Source: Picocystis sp. L7 (taxonomy: Eukaryota > Chlorophyta > Picocystophyceae > Picocystales > Picocystaceae). From it: DNA of 64,000 nucleotides. The stretch lies in NCBI GenBank assembly GCA_020975725.1, contig QXJR01000005.1:434001-498000 (forward strand), in the 5' to 3' direction. The position numbers were made by a program, and so were the translations under genes. Below the pieces are notes generated by a model. That model made no database searches and was not told where the DNA came from. It saw only the letters and a list, made by a program, of their open reading frames with translations. Within the stretch, counting starts at the first letter, position 1, and each line of letters opens with the position of its first letter. This document shows, piece by piece, positions 11,334 to 24,324 of this stretch.

Positions 11334-11636
11334 TATTGAGAAAAGGGGTGAAGGATTCCCCTATGGCAGTTTATTCTCTACTGTCAACGACGAGTCCGTG
11401 ACCGAGATCCAAGTTGTGTATGCACGCGTCGCCAAACGCGTGCTTGTTAACTTTGATGAAGTACCACCCACTATATGTATGAAGTGGGTTGATGCATGTA
11501 TTAGAGCCTTTGCTATCCACGCCAAGACGCGCTTCGAGCTGCCACGCCGTTCTCCCATCCATCGGTCGTCACCAACCAGTCGACTAGGCGCAGGGGATTT
11601 AGACCCCCTTGTGGGGAAAGGACAACTCTCACGAAA
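11334..11636 (+). repeat. Copia 5' LTR
   Basis: The 303-bp repeat begins TATTGAGAAAAGG and ends CTCTCACGAAA. It matches 27215-27519 with about 28 differences. CTCCC precedes it. Confidence 0.9.
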
Positions 11637-11690
11637 GGTTAAGAGCCTGGCGAGCTCGCGATTTCTTGAAGCAACACATCAAACACGTCA

Positions 11691-12525
11691 ATGGCGTCAC
11701 GTCAAACCCTAGAAGTGGTGGATAGGGATGGAATCCTTGAGTTACGCAACACGAGTTGGCCCGAATGGTCATACAAGATGAGGGTTTGCTTCATCTTGTA
11801 TGACCTTTGGAAGTACATGGATATGGAAGTGTTACTCTCAACAACAAATATCAACGAATACATAGTTAACGATCAAGAAAACTGAAGATGGCGGAAACAG
11901 CGAAAGCCCGCATCCTCATGAAGGTCCCACACAACTATATGGGTGTAATCAAGGGTTGCCAAACGGCAAAACAAATATGGGACAAACTCGAGTCCCTTTA
12001 CAAACAAAAGTCACTCTCCCGGACCACTCACTTACTCAAAGCATTTCACAATGTCCGCATGCAAGACAAGAAATCCACGGATGATTACATCACCCGTGTC
12101 TCAAGCCTTGCCAGTGAGCTCGGGGACAACGGTCGAGAAGTGGATGAGACGGCAATTTGTATTGCCATTCTCAACGGCTTACCCTCTCGGTACTCCACCA
12201 TCATTCATGTGATAGAGAATTGAAATCAAGTGCTCAGCATTGAGAACGTGCGGAATTCATTGTTACGCTTCAAGTCAACAGAGTTCAATGGTGCGGCCAT
12301 AGTGGCCCCTTCCAAAAACAAGTCCAAGAAATCAAGACCATATTGTGCATATTGCAAGAGGCCCGGCCACCACCGCTCCGATTGTCCCCGGCTAAAGAAC
12401 AAAGCCCAAAAGGACAACATAGGTCAAAACTTTGACCAACATGGTGCTTCACAACTCAAGAACACGCAAAACCTGATAACATGCCTATCGGTCATTGCCT
12501 CACGGCAATCGCAAAACCCATAGGA
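11691..12525 (+). pseudogene. gag: Copia gag, broken
   Basis: Gag of the Copia element. It starts MASRQTLEVVDRDGILEL and has the Copia gag signature KGCQTAKQIWDKLESLYKQ, then TDDYITRVSSLASELGDNG near 12080-12130. A CX2CX4HX4C zinc knuckle (CAYCKRPGHHRSDC) lies near 12345-12390. The frame is interrupted in a few places. Confidence 0.85.
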
Positions 12526-15454
12526 AAATAGCCCCCTACAAGTGGGTTGAGGGCTCAAGCCAACCAATCATCAGCAAATTCTGTCTCCGTTGGTTCCAAT
12601 TCAAGCACAAATGATGCTCGGATCGTTGATTCCGGTGCCTCATATCACATGACTGGAGATCCCACCTTGATTGATCCCGCATCGCGCACACCGGCATACG
12701 TTACGGTCACTTGTGCGAACGGCACTCACTTGAGAAGTGAATTCAAAGGAAATAGCAAGCTTATTACAACCTGAAGCACACCTGTGCAGCTCTCCAATGT
12801 GTACTATGTCCCTGGTTTCACACACAACTTACTTTCACTTCAAACTGCCATGAGTACAAGTGCAGAATTTCACTTCGCAAAAGGGGCTTGCAAAATTGTT
12901 TGTCCCAATGAGATAATCGAAACAGTCCCAACTGAATACCAGGTTTTTGCCCTTTCAAGCACAGCTCAGAAGTGGCATGATAGGCTGGGACATGCAAGTG
13001 CACCAAGGCTGAAGCTTCTTGGCTTACCACATAAGGTGGAAGGTCCTTGTGAACCTCGTATTCAAGCCAAGCAGACTGCCCAACCATTTCACCCCAGCAA
13101 CTACAATCATGAACCCGTGGATCTCATTTACACTGACCTTGTTGGTCCTGTTCCTGAGACACCAGGAGGACAGACTTACTACCTCTCCATGTATGACCAG
13201 GCCTCTAAAGCAAGCCAGGTATTCCTCCTTCCAAAGAAGTCCAGTGCAAGAGGAGCATTGATGGAAGGAATCAACACATTTGAGAAGATCGCAAAAAAAG
13301 GGTATAAAGTGAAAGCAATACGTTCAGATTTCGGTGGTGAATTTCAGTCTAGTCAATTACAAAATTTCATGAAAGATCGTGGAATCACTCACGAGACCAC
13401 TGCTGGGTGCACGCCACAGCAGAATGCGGCAAAGAGACTCCACAGGACACTGCACGACAGTGCCCGTGAATGCTCATCCGTGCAAAGTTACCGGAGAGTC
13501 TGTGGGGAGAAGCTGTGCGCTGTGCAAAGTATGTGCGAAATCGCACTCCACTCTCCCTTTCTGCAGAGGGTAGAACACCGCTGGAAATCCTCACCGGTTC
13601 TACTCCAAATCTGCATCGCTTGCGCGCCTTTGGTTGTGATGCGTGGGTCCTCATACCACCTGAGAAAAGGAAGAACAAATTCAGTGCACGGTCAGTCGTA
13701 GGTACATTCATCGGCTATCAAAACAGTTCAACCTACCGTATCCTGGTTGACAACAAGGTCACTCTCAGTAGGAATGTTACCTTTTTTGAGGACAAATTCA
13801 GCGGTCAGTCAGTCAATGAAAAACAATCCCTGGAAAGCCCTCAAATCGTACCAGATCTGCTTCCTGAACCTCCACAGTTCAGTCAAGCGTCCACCGGCAG
13901 TCTGGACATCGTTCCAGTACCTCAGGATAGTGGAGGTACGACTGCTGGATCGAGAAGAACCATCCACCAGGATGGCGCAAATTCTGAAGATTCCGCCATT
14001 GGTTCCAAGCACGGCATAGCCCGGCCAAGTGCTCCGAGTCCAGCTGCTCCTCCAACTGTTTATGAACCACCTGTAGAAGTAGATGGAAGTGCTAAGGCAG
14101 CCACTCAAGTGGCTAGAGAAGCTGCCTCACCACTTCCTACAGGTGTAACCTTGGACCCAAAAGAAACTGCCCAGCAAGAAACCCATGATCATCCAGCAGC
14201 AACAGAACCAGCTCCAACGCATGCATACAACCTGCGTCCGCGTAAAGGTACAGCCACGAGAGCGAAAGCAACGCGTCAGTGGGATCTCGATGACAGCTTT
14301 TCCGGTTACGCTCGCGCCATGGCTCGTCCAGACGCCGACCTATGGAAGGAGGCCATCACCGACGAACTCACCGCTTTGGCCAAGAACGGCTTGTGGCGTC
14401 TCGTTCCACTTCCTCCTGGTCGCACCCCCTTGACCACCACGTGGGTGTTCAAGGTGAAGACCGACGGCGACGGTCAGGTGGAGCGCTACAAAGCCCGCTT
14501 GTGCGTGCGTGGCTTCGAGCAACGTGCAGGAGTGGATTTCCACGAAGTGTTTGCCCCCGCCTCGGGGAAAGTGGTCCAAAGGGCCTTTCTCACCTATGCA
14601 GCCCTAATGGACTACGAGGTTCAACAGGTGGACATCAACACAGACTTTCTAAATGCAGAGCTTAACGAGGATATTTACATTCGGATTCCTGAGGGATTGA
14701 GAGATGAACGGGAACTTAACAAAGAGCCTAACTTGGTTCTAAAACTAGAAAACCCCCTCTACGGGTTGAAGCAGGCCCCCAGAATGTGATACCAGCACCT
14801 TACCAAGACACTAAAAAGGGAGCTGGGTTTCCAATGCAACCCTGTAGACGATACAATATTGAAATGCAAGCATTAGAAGACTGGGAAAGAGTGCTTCATC
14901 CTGATTTATGTGGATGACTTGCCGGTTCCTACCCAAGATATCGCTACCACTTAGTCGATCATCGATGCTATCTGCAGTCATTATGATGCCAGAGACCTAG
15001 GTACAACCTCCTTCTTTTGTGGGATGAAAATCAGGAGGGACAGAAACAAGAGGTTAATTTTCCTAAGTGAGCCTGACGAAATCCAGAAATTAATCAGCCA
15101 ATTTAACATGCAGGACTGCAAAACCAAGAAAATTCCCTTGGATGTAGTGTTAACTACAGAAAATGATGGAGAATTCTGTGACACCACAGAATATCGAGTC
15201 CTTGTTGGAAGTCTGCCTTACCTTTCAACCACAACAAGACCGGACTTGTGTGAGGGAGCTTCCCAACTGTCGAGGTTCATGGCCACTCCAACCACGACTC
15301 ACCTCAAGGCAGCAAAAGGGGTGCTCGAGTACCTGAAAGCAACAGTAAACTATGGTCTGTGCCTGGGGAATCGTCTCGACATCTTACCAGATGACATCGA
15401 CTTGCGTATCGATACCTTCAACCTTACTGGATATTGTGATGCGGATTTTGCCAC
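12526..15454 (+). pseudogene. pol: Copia pol, protease to start of RNase H, broken
   Basis: Protease with IVDSGASYHMTGD near 12625; integrase with the GAG pre-integrase WHDRLGHAS near 12975, the catalytic motifs IYTDLVGP near 13125 and IRSDFGGEF near 13320; reverse transcriptase with TTWVFKVKTDGDG near 14440, YGLKQAP near 14760 and YVDDL near 14910; and the RNase H start YCDADFA at 15434-15454. Gypsy-2 is inserted directly after this point. The region has several breaks. Confidence 0.85.
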
Positions 15455-16098
15455 TGTTACAAAGCGTCCGTGAGGAGTACTTTTACACACGTTTCGCTCT
15501 GATGAGCTTCGAGCTCCCACGGGCGAAGGTGGGAGAGGCCGGTTGGGCCTTGAAGCGATTCCTTTCTTGTTCTCGCGAAGGGGGGTTCTTCGGCTCCCTA
15601 GCAAGAGGGACACCGCGAGAAAGCTTCCGGTGGTCTTCAAGAGCAGTTGGCGTGTGAAAATGGTGCGCCAAGCTCGTGGGAGAGGCGACGTGGCTCTCGA
15701 TGGTCAAGCAAGTTCTCTCTATTTCAAGGCAAGGGTGGCTCCCCTAAGGGCCACCATAGGAGGGAGCGCTCCAAGTGGAGCTCCCTCTCAAACCAGCGGT
15801 TGCTGGTGGTCACGTGGACCCCGCGTCCCGGTCGAACGGTCCAGGACTGAGCTTGTGATTCACCGAATCTATCCGGACAACATCCTCACCCTTCGTTGTC
15901 CCTTGAAAGATTCCGAAAGATTCGCCCGTTGCTAGGTCCCTTTCAGTCCCGGTTCTCCCGGTCAATTCGTCGACTAATCGAGAGATTAGTCCGGGGGGAT
16001 GTTCAATGAACTGATCAGCAGTTGGGGTCTTGTGTCTAACTGCTAGTGGTACAAAGAAGAGCATGGCTTCAAAGGAGTCAGGCTTACCCGGCGTAACA
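15455..16098 (-). repeat. Gypsy-2 3' LTR
   Basis: 644 bp, plus-strand ends TGTTACAAAG and GGCGTAACA. The adjoining internal DNA on the minus strand is the polypurine tract GGAGCCGGGAGAG. Confidence 0.93.
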
Positions 16099-18109
16099 CT
16101 CTCCCGGCTCCTGGCATTCAGCTCATCATAGCTGAAAGTCATAGACATAGGCCACAGGATCGTAGAGCATACCCTTGACCTGCTGCTCGCTGTACGATTC
16201 TGTCTTTCCATCTGTCCACATTGCTTCCAATTGTCCTCCACTGTCGTTGGTCACCACTCCCTGATAGTATGCAGATTTGTGATCTCCCAGTGGAAGAACT
16301 CCTGTACCACACAGCCAAGCAGGTTGACTGGCATAGTCACTTTGGGCCTGCGTCGGGTTTGGTACGGCAGCTTCGCGTAAGTCCAGGTGTTCACCATTAC
16401 AGGTTCTGGTGATTGGAGGTATACTGTTTTCTTGTGTGTCCTGACAGCATCATAATTAGTTGGGCTGATGCCCTGCTCAGGTATACATCCATTGTTTTCT
16501 TCGAGCGGTAAGAATTCCTCCAGCAGGGTGGAAGTTTCATCCACCCAAAAGAAGCGTTGCGATGCATCGGCCAGGTTGCTTTCAATCCAGTAACGTACGG
16601 GGCGCGTAGGAAATATAGAGTAGTCCCGTAACAAGTATCGTCGAATACGATAAGCGGCGGCTTCATTTTGCATGGCTGCACTATCCGGTAGCGGCGCCGT
16701 AGCAGGCTGCGTATGCTCGTCCATGGGGAAGAGAGTAAGATCTGAATCTACCCAATGTTCCAATCTGTTGGCATGGATACGGTCTGAAAAGGAAGAGCCT
16801 GGTGGTAGGTCCAGTTGGTAGGCTCCATTCTTCAGCACTTTCTTGATGAGGTAAGGACCTACAAAGTAAGGGTCCAATTTGTGTTTGTCAGTGGGTCCCT
16901 TGAGCCCATACTGAACTTTTACCTTGTCACCCACAGCAAAGACCTTCTTCGGTCGGTGCGCAGTTGCTTCAGCCACTTTCTGCGAAGCCTTCACCAAGTT
17001 TTCCTGTACAACCTGATACACCGTGCGGTGTTGTTCCAGCAAGGTTGTAACTCTCCTGTCAAAAGTTGTGACCGTTTGATTATCAGCAGTTCCATCCCTT
17101 CTGGGTAGTTGAAGGTGCCATGGTAACCTGGATTGGCAGCCGTGCAGCAGCTCAAAAGGGGAGTGCTTGGTAGCATCATGCACGGTATCATTATATGCAT
17201 GTGCTGCTGCTTGCAAGTACTGATCCCAATGATGTTTGTCAGCACAAGTTGTTCGGAGGGTCGGCAGCAGCGTACGATGTTGCCGTTCAGCACCACCTTG
17301 TGACTGCGAGTGATACGGTGTCCCCGTAACATGGCGGGCACCCAACGCTGCGCAGAATGCTTGGAACAGCGCTCGATAAGCCGGTCCATTATCTGTATGG
17401 ATATGCACAGGTGTGTGAAACCTGTAAATTAAATTGTCCATGAGACATTGAGCTTGTCTATGAGCACTCCAGGTGGAGTGGATGGGTATATAGATAGCAT
17501 ATTTGGTAAATCTGTCCACTACTGTCAGCACTGCGTTGTGACCCATAACTGTAAGGGGCAAGTTCTCCACCATGTCCAGCACCACTGTGTGGAATGGGTA
17601 AGGGTAAAACCTCATCTCAGGACAGAGTGGTATGTGTCGTAACCGGTTACCTGGTTTCTGAAGCTGACAGGCAGGACAGCGAGCGACGAAGTGCTCGATG
17701 TGCGAGCGAATCCCAGTCCAGGTGAAATGTCGCTTGGCGTCTGCGAGCGTACGGGCTGATCCAAAGTGTCGATGATCGTGTACCATGTGCAGCAACTCCT
17801 GTCGTAGAGCGTTATCTGCTGGTACCACCAAAACTGGTTGAGCGTTTGTCGATTGATCGAACAGCAAACCATCGCGAACAGTTGTGCCCTCCGGCGGTGC
17901 GTCCAGTAATTTCTGGTAGTCAGGATCCGCTTTAGCGGCGACGCGAATTCTGTCCAGTATGGGAGGTAACTGACCAGTAAGACCTGTACGCAACGATTGC
18001 GCTGATTGTTGATCTGTAATAGACGCGATTGACCCACACACAGTCCCAGCAGGACTGCGGCCGGCTAGCAGTCGAAGCGTCCGTGTGTTGTTCAGCCATC
18101 GGTGTAACA

Positions 18110-18980
18110 TGTGTGCAATCCAACCCATGGGGAAGGCGTTGCCGCACATGCGCTGCCGGCTGTTTTCGCTGACGTTGAGCGCTGCAGTGTCACCAACCTG
18201 CATACCGACGAGTCTTTCTCGCTCGCTGATGGTTAGCGGGCGTAGAGTCCCATCTTGATCGTGCACCCAGGTGGAACGTGAACGTTCGCTGTGCGAGCGT
18301 TCGCTGGCCATTAAAGTGGGGCACTTCAAGCGGGGTTGATTCAATGCGTCTAACGGCACCTTTGATCCAGGTTCTAGGCAATCGTGCCAGGTCATAGGTG
18401 TTGCCCCCCTGTGTTCAGGCTCATGCTTGAGGGGTGGTAGAGAGGTCCAGCACAGCCGGACTCGCGCTTGCGCACAATACTTTGAGAGGTCTTCGCATAT
18501 GGGCTCTCCAAACCAGTGTGCAATCTTGTCCAGGTGGGTCTTCAAGTGCGCCGCAAACGGCGTGCATTCCAATATGTAATCAGGCGATCGCAACCGTTCG
18601 TATATTTTTGCTACTGCTGTGAACAGTTCGCGCGTATCGTACAACCCAAGCGGCGTTTTCGAGGGATCGGTGTTCGCCCTCGAGAATGGCTGACAGGGCA
18701 CCCCAGCAATCAGCAGGTGGACTTGGGGGAGCTTCCGTCGATGCGCCAAGGCGGTCACATCGTCTCCATAGCGAAAGATGTCCTTACGTGTAAACAGGCC
18801 AGGCCGTGCCAAGTGAACCTGATGAAACACGCGTGCGATCACGCTGCGGCAATCCTCATTCTCTTCCACTGCGATGTAATCCAAAGTAATGTTGCTTGAT
18901 TCTGGTATCGCATGTTCCAGCGCACGCAAGGTGGTTCCCATACCTGCACATAAGTCAAGAATGCAGTACGTATCGGTGTC
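18110..18980 (-). other. Cytosine-C5 DNA methyltransferase domain in Gypsy-2 pol
   Basis: Motif I LDLCAGMGTTLRALE, motif II YIAVEENEDC, motif IV GVPCQPFSRANT, motif VI LECTPFAAHL, motif VIII AQARVRLCW, the block LKCPTLMASERSHSERSRST, and motifs IX-X with RLVGMQVGDTAA and GNAFPMGW are all present in one open stretch. Confidence 0.88.
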
Positions 18981-21070
18981 GTTGACCTTGGCTGAGTGCC
19001 TGGAAAGGTAATCCGGTCCAACATTCTCTGTGCCTGGTCTATACTCCACCTTGAACGGGGCGAAGTAAGCCAGCTTTTCGATCCATCGCATTTCGCGCGG
19101 CGACAACTGCTCCGTAGCCTTTGTCCCAATGAACTGACTGGCCTTGTTGTCAGTGATGACAGTAAACTGCTGGCCAAACAGGAGGTGTCTCCAATGCTGC
19201 AGTGCATACAATATTGCACAGGTCTCTTTCTCAGCAGGATGATAGTTTTGCTGAGCTGTGTTGAATTTCTTGGACCAGAACTCCACAGGATGCCAATTCC
19301 CTTGCTGGTCCTGTTGCATTAAGGCTGCTCCCATTCCCACATCTGAAGCGTCGGTTTCGACCCGTATAGGTCTGTCTTCATCGAAAAGCGCTAGTACAGG
19401 TGCTGTGGTCAGGGCTTTAATCAGTTCTTGATAGGCATCCTCCTGCGGCTCCTTCCAGTAGGATGCGAAGCCGTGCTTCAGGGCTGCTTGATTCAATTCA
19501 GTCAACGGGGCCGCCCGTTCCGCGTAGCGAGGAACGAATCGCATGTAAAACTGGCAGAGTCCAAGGAATGCCATGTTTTCACGCTGCGTGCGAGGACGCG
19601 GAAACTGTTTGATCTTGGACAGCAGGTGATCGGTGCACGCGAGCTGACCGTTGCGAATGCGGAACCCAATCCATTCCAGTGTACTCATGAAAAAGTGGCA
19701 TTTGGATCTTTTCAACCTGATATCGGCACGATGGCAGGTGGCAAAGAACTCTTCAAGATGTTTGAAGTGTTCTTCAACTGTTTCTGAGTGGACAAGGATG
19801 TCATCCATGTACACTACTAGGTACAATAGATGACCAAACACCCTGTTCATCATACGTTGGAACATCGCGGGTGCGTTTGCTGCCCCCCATGGGCATCACC
19901 TTCCATACAAATGAACCGAATGGGGTGACAACCACTGTCTTGTCGATGTCGTCGGGGTGCATACGGATCTAGTGAAACCCATCTAGGGCATCAAGCGATG
20001 AGAAGTACTTGGCTCCTCTGAGGTTTTGTAAGTAATCATCGATCCGCGGCAGCGGATATCTGTCTTTGATGGTTACATTGTTCAGCAGGCGATAATCGAA
20101 AACGACTCGCCATCCCCCATCCTTTTTTGGGACCAGGATCACTGGGGCACCCCAACTGGATCCTGCGCATAGGTCCATCTTTCCAGCCTCAACATACTCG
20201 GTCACCAGCTCCTTGAGGGCAGTTTGTTGTTGGGGGGGATAACCTATAGTAATTTCTGTATTGCGGAGTCGCTCCTTCCTCCACCTGGATCTTGAATGTT
20301 TCGCCCGGGACACGTTCCGGAGGCAGTTCTATACGGGGCTCGAATAAATGCTTATACTGCTTGTTCAACAGGTCATCGAGCCGCTATCGATGAGCGTCGT
20401 CCAGGGGCCACTCATCGCTAACCTGGCTGTGCATGCTGCCAAAGTCTGAGTCTTCGCTGATGAGTTTCGGCGTTTTGTCCACAGGCTGAATCATGAGGAG
20501 TAGGCAGCCAGGCTTCTTCACCGCTTTACGTGCTTCGCTCCTGGGCACGATCAGGTCCAGTTTTCTTGAGGCAATGAACTGGTGGTCTCCGTAGACAGTA
20601 GATTTTGTGCCATGGTTGTTTCGCAGCACCATGCGGTGATTTTGCCAGTCCAGTGCTGTCAAGTGCTTATGACAGAATGTGGCTCCTAGAATACAGTCAA
20701 ATGTTTCTAAGGGAGCAACTCCAAAGTCGATGCAGGATTGGAATCCATCGATCGAGAATCGAGCCTTTATTACTGGGGCAGTGTGAACCTGCTGGCCCAC
20801 AGCCACGCTGTAATTGAAGGCTGTTGTTGTATACTGCCAGGACAGACCCTTTGGGTCAGTTTGCTGCAGTTCTTTGAAGAGGCGTTCGCTAATGAAGCAG
20901 CAACTCGCTAGGGTGTCCAGGTAAGCTTGCGTTCTGACTTTGTGTGGTTTGTTTCCAAAGTAGGTTTCAGCAGCTAGGAATTCATGTCTAGGCCTGTCAT
21001 TGGTGAGTGAATGCAGGCAGACTGGATTCCCATCCTTGGTAACCGGGGCGGCTGCAGGTTTCGCTCCCGG

Positions 21071-21118
21071 CTCCGTCCCGGTAACTACGGTTACCGGACG
21101 GAGGGTCTTCAGTTTTTT
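21071..21118 (-). promoter_or_regulatory. gag-pol -1 frameshift signal of Gypsy-2
   Basis: Minus-strand heptamer A AAA AAC (21118-21112), TGA, an 8-nt spacer and a hairpin at 21103-21071 with arms CTCCGTC-CGGTAAC and GTTACCG-G-GACGGAG (the loop differs from Gypsy-1). Confidence 0.8.
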
Positions 21119-21126
21119 GGGGCACC

Positions 21127-22374
21127 CATTGCGGATGCCATTTTACAGGCTACCTGGTCATGGCCGTAACGGCGGCATCACAGACACAGTGCATGTGCCA
21201 GGCACAGGTCCTTCTCTTCTGGAGACAGCTTTGCACCAAGGGGCTTGCTGGCCAGTTTGGTCTGCACCTTGACAATAGAATTCTTCTGGTCTTCATCCAG
21301 ATCATCAAAGCGCTTACGCTGCCGTTTGGCCCGTCCACTTCCACTGGATCCACTGCCGTACTTCGTCGATGGAAGAGCGGCGGCCACTGCTGCTGTTGTC
21401 CGAGGAACAAAGCTCCGCTGAAGCTCCCGATTGCGACCGATTGTGGACTGTGGTTTCCAGGTGCTTGGTGACTGCCTCGTGTCCTTTCTGAATCGATCGT
21501 TCTCCTCCCTTTCCAACTTGAAGATGATGGCAGCAAGGTTCCCAGGCTCCATGTGAGGAGCCTTGTCCACTTCAACCAGGTGGTCCAGGTGCTTGTAAAG
21601 TGCACCTTGCAAGTAACTTGGGAGGCCATGCTGAAGACGGGCAGATATGTCATGCTCTGTGAGTGTGCGGCACACTGGTGAGGTGCTCGCATTCACCACA
21701 AAGCTCGGTTGTACCAGCCTGTTGAGATACTGGAGAACATTTTCTGTCCGCTTCATACGGGCAGTATGAAACTCGCGCCACGCCTCGGGACCAGGGTCTT
21801 GGCTTTGGAAAGTCTTGCGGAGGTACCGGTACAGGTCCTCTACGGACGTGAGGGAGGCTGGGTCCCGCATGATCAGATTTTGGACCATGGCTTTTGCGGT
21901 GCCAGCGAGGGCTTGATTAATGGCCAGGACAAGTTGTTCCAATGGCCTATTGAAGGCATAAGCTTGACACTAGCACAGAACATCCCTATACGAGTAGGTG
22001 AGGGCATAGGGGTTGTCCTCGAGCTCGAGACCGGTGAACTTGTCTGGTTTCTCGAGCGACACCTTCGATATGTTCTTCGAATCTTGAAGGGCTGTACCAT
22101 ATAGACTTATCAAGTGCGGCAAACCTTCACGCTCTGATGGAACCATGTCCATCAAAGCTTTCGCATCCGCTTCCGCTTGGTGAACCCCTTCGGTAGGGTG
22201 CGTTCCTTCTTCGCCATCAGTTTCTTCAACTTCCATGGCTTCCGATGCTTGAAGATCTTCAACAAGTTGCTGAAGCTCTGCAACTTTAGCTTCTAGAGAC
22301 CTCTTTTGGTCTCTTTCTTGCTCAAGCTCCCTTCGTAGGGTGCCCATGCGGGTGGCATGGTCCCCTTCCTCCAT
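21127..22374 (-). pseudogene. gag: Gypsy-2 gag, broken
   Basis: Begins MEEGDHATRMGTLRREL with a coiled coil (ELEQERDQKRSLEAKVAELQQL) and continues with the capsid-like block SLEKPDKFTGLELEDNPYAL. It aligns over its whole length with Gypsy-1 and Gypsy-3 gag. It has one or two breaks. Confidence 0.8.
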
Positions 22375-22420
22375 TCCGTGGTAGGCAAGCGAAGTACAAA
22401 CAAAGCTCAAGCTTCGACGG

Positions 22421-23065
22421 TGTTACAAAGCGTCCGTGAGGGGCACTTTTACACACGTTTCGCACTGATGAGCTTCGAGCTCCCACGGGCGAAGGTGGGA
22501 GAGGCCGGTTGGGCCTTGAAGCGATTCCTTTCTTGTTCTCGCGAAGGGGGGGTTCTTCGGCTCCCTAGCAAGAGGGACACCGCGAGAAAGCTTCCGGTGG
22601 TCTTCAAGAGCAGTTGGCGTGTGAAAATGGTGCGCCAAGCTCGTGGGAGAGGCGACGTGGCTCTCGATGGTCAAGCAAGTTCTCTCTATTTCAAGGCAAG
22701 GGTGGCTCCCCTAAGGGCCACCATAGGAGGGAGCGCTCCAAGCGGAGCTCCCTCTCAAACCAGCGGTTGCTGGTGGTCACGTGGACCCCGCGTCCCGGTC
22801 GAACGGTCCAGGACTGAGCTTGTGATTCACCGAATCTATCCGGACAACATCCTCACCCTTCGTTGTCCCTTGAAAGATTCCGAAAGATTCGCCCGTTGCT
22901 AGGTCCCTTTCAGTCCCGGTTCTCCCGGTCAATTCGTCGACTAATCGAGAGATTAGTCCGGGGGGATGTCCAATGAACTGATCAGCAGTTGGGGTCTTGT
23001 GTCTAACTGCTAGTGGTACAAAGAAGAGCATGGCTTCAAAGGAGTCAGGCTTACCCGGCGTAACA
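22421..23065 (-). repeat. Gypsy-2 5' LTR
   Basis: 645-bp partner of 15455-16098, about 99% identical. The internal DNA that follows on the minus strand begins CCGTCGAAGCTT, the presumed primer-binding region. Confidence 0.93.
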
Positions 23066-23114
23066 CTACGGACAAACAAACCAGAAAGTCTAGAAAAGGG
23101 TATCTTTTCCTATT
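23066..23114 (+). pseudogene. Copia RNase H fragment between Gypsy-2 and Harbinger
   Basis: These 49 bp are the only Copia DNA between the right end of Gypsy-2 and the left end of the Harbinger element. In the Copia direction they read as the basic stretch that follows DADFA in Copia RNase H. They begin with CTAC, the partly matching copy of the CCAC before Gypsy-2, and end with ATT, the Harbinger duplication. Confidence 0.75.
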
Positions 23115-23154
23115 AGAGGCATTCCGTTTCCCCGAAAAAAAACCTTCCGGTCCG
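23115..23154. repeat. Harbinger left terminal inverted repeat
   Basis: Inverted match to 26712-26752 over about 40 bp with a few changes and one indel in the A-run. Confidence 0.88.
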
Positions 23155-23460
23155 TTTCGCCCCGGTCTTTGCGGTCGTAATTTTTCCGGTCAAAATCGAG
23201 ATTCCGCTTTTCTTCCCCGAAATCGTCCCCAAAGAGGGGGGTCTTGTCCTCTACGTGTAATGTAAGCTATTGACCATTTAATACCGAAAACAAGGATCCT
23301 GCGATTTGGCGCGAAAGGGAACCTTGCCGGTTTCTGACCTGGACGATGATCCAATGGAGGGCGACGAGCTCCAACAATTATGCAAAATTCTCCACAATGC
23401 ATGGCTCGACGAGGAAGCAGGACTTCTTCCTCAAGCTATGGCGTTTGAATTGAGCGCGCA

Positions 23461-24324
23461 ATGGGTAGCAACCAGGCGCATTTGCCATTAGTCGTGCGTG
23501 ACGACAATGTCGAAGCCACAGCGGTGGTTGTCTATGAGCCTACAAAGGTAAAGCGCAACACGTGGAACGAAGCGCAGCTGATTGCGCTGGTCAATCAGAC
23601 ATACTTGGATGAGTTCTGCCCCATAGGCAAACGCTCACACGCGGAGATCAATGCAACGTGGTCGAAGTTGCTAGCAGCGCTCTCTGAACATCCGGATGGC
23701 ATCTTCCACAACTTCAACTTGTCGCAACGGTCAATCCAGCGCCAATTGACGGCGTTGATGGAAAAGCAGGACAAGCGAAACGCTGAGGCTCTCGCTGCGA
23801 CTGGGCGAGGGGGGTGTGCAGTGCACACGGACCTCGAACAAGGGGTTCAGCGCTTGATCGACTTGCGGGACGGGCTCAAGCAGAAGCGTGCAGTGGAGAA
23901 GGAGGAGAAGAACACGAGGTCCGCGCGGTTGGACGAGGATGCGAAGAGGGCCTTGAAAAGGTCGATGGAGACGCACGCGAAGAAAGCGAGGCGTCCATCC
24001 TCGGAGCGACTCAGTGGAGCATCGCTCCGTGCAGGAGCAGTCGCTGCGACGATCACCGCAAAGATCGACACTGCGAATCAGCTCATCAACGTGGCTATGG
24101 AGGAAAACGTGGAAGCGACTGCGGTCATCACATGGATGAAGGCCGATAAGTTCTATCGATTGCACCCGGACGTGGCGGAAGATCCTGGACCGAAGGAGGC
24201 TTGGATTGCGAGCGCAGTCGAAGCACATCGTCGCAAGGTGCGAGAGGCTGCCGCGGGTAACACCCCTTCATCCGAAGAAGACGAGACTGGGAATGGAGTT
24301 GTACAACTTGACCATAAAGTGTAA
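23461..24324 (+). CDS. Harbinger Myb/SANT-like accessory protein
   Basis: A 287-residue protein. Residues about 25-80 hold a trihelix/Myb-like block (KRNTWNEAQLIALVNQTYLDE, then NATWSKLLAAL) with the spaced tryptophans of SANT domains. Residues about 135-190 are strongly basic and probably helical (QKRAVEKEEKNTRSARLDEDAKR), giving a likely nuclear signal. In PIF/Harbinger elements a Myb-like protein binds the transposon ends and helps the transposase into the nucleus; position and strand fit that role. A preceding frame at 23306-23491 (DLDDDPMEGDELQQL) could be an upstream exon, but I see no firm splice pair. The frame looks complete. Confidence 0.75.
   Translation: MGSNQAHLPLVVRDDNVEATAVVVYEPTKVKRNTWNEAQLIALVNQTYLDEFCPIGKRSHAEINATWSKLLAALSEHPDGIFHNFNLSQRSIQRQLTALMEKQDKRNAEALAATGRGGCAVHTDLEQGVQRLIDLRDGLKQKRAVEKEEKNTRSARLDEDAKRALKRSMETHAKKARRPSSERLSGASLRAGAVAATITAKIDTANQLINVAMEENVEATAVITWMKADKFYRLHPDVAEDPGPKEAWIASAVEAHRRKVREAAAGNTPSSEEDETGNGVVQLDHKV

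Larger units (their letters stand above)
16132..21118 (-). pseudogene. pol: Gypsy-2 pol (protease-RT-RNase H-methyltransferase-integrase), broken
   Basis: Protease DTLAS near 20925, RT about 20310-19600, RNase H TDASDVGMGAAL near 19340, methyltransferase about 18980-18110, integrase zinc finger near 17790-17650 and HTDNGPAYR near 17385, then the C-terminal extension with RPVRYWIESNL near 16600 and LEENNGCIPEQGI near 16490. The part from RT onward is long and open. The start of pol is broken in a few places. Confidence 0.88.
15455..23065 (-). mobile_element. Gypsy-2: Ty3/gypsy element with cytosine methyltransferase, broken
   Basis: A 7611-bp element on the minus strand, inserted in the RNase H region of the Copia element. 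LTRs are 644 and 645 bp and differ at about six positions (about 1%). The flanks are CCAC on the left and CTAC on the right, fitting a 4-bp duplication with one change. The domain order equals Gypsy-1. About five breaks are spread over gag and the first third of pol, while the stretch from RT to the pol C-terminus is open for 1204 codons. Confidence 0.93.
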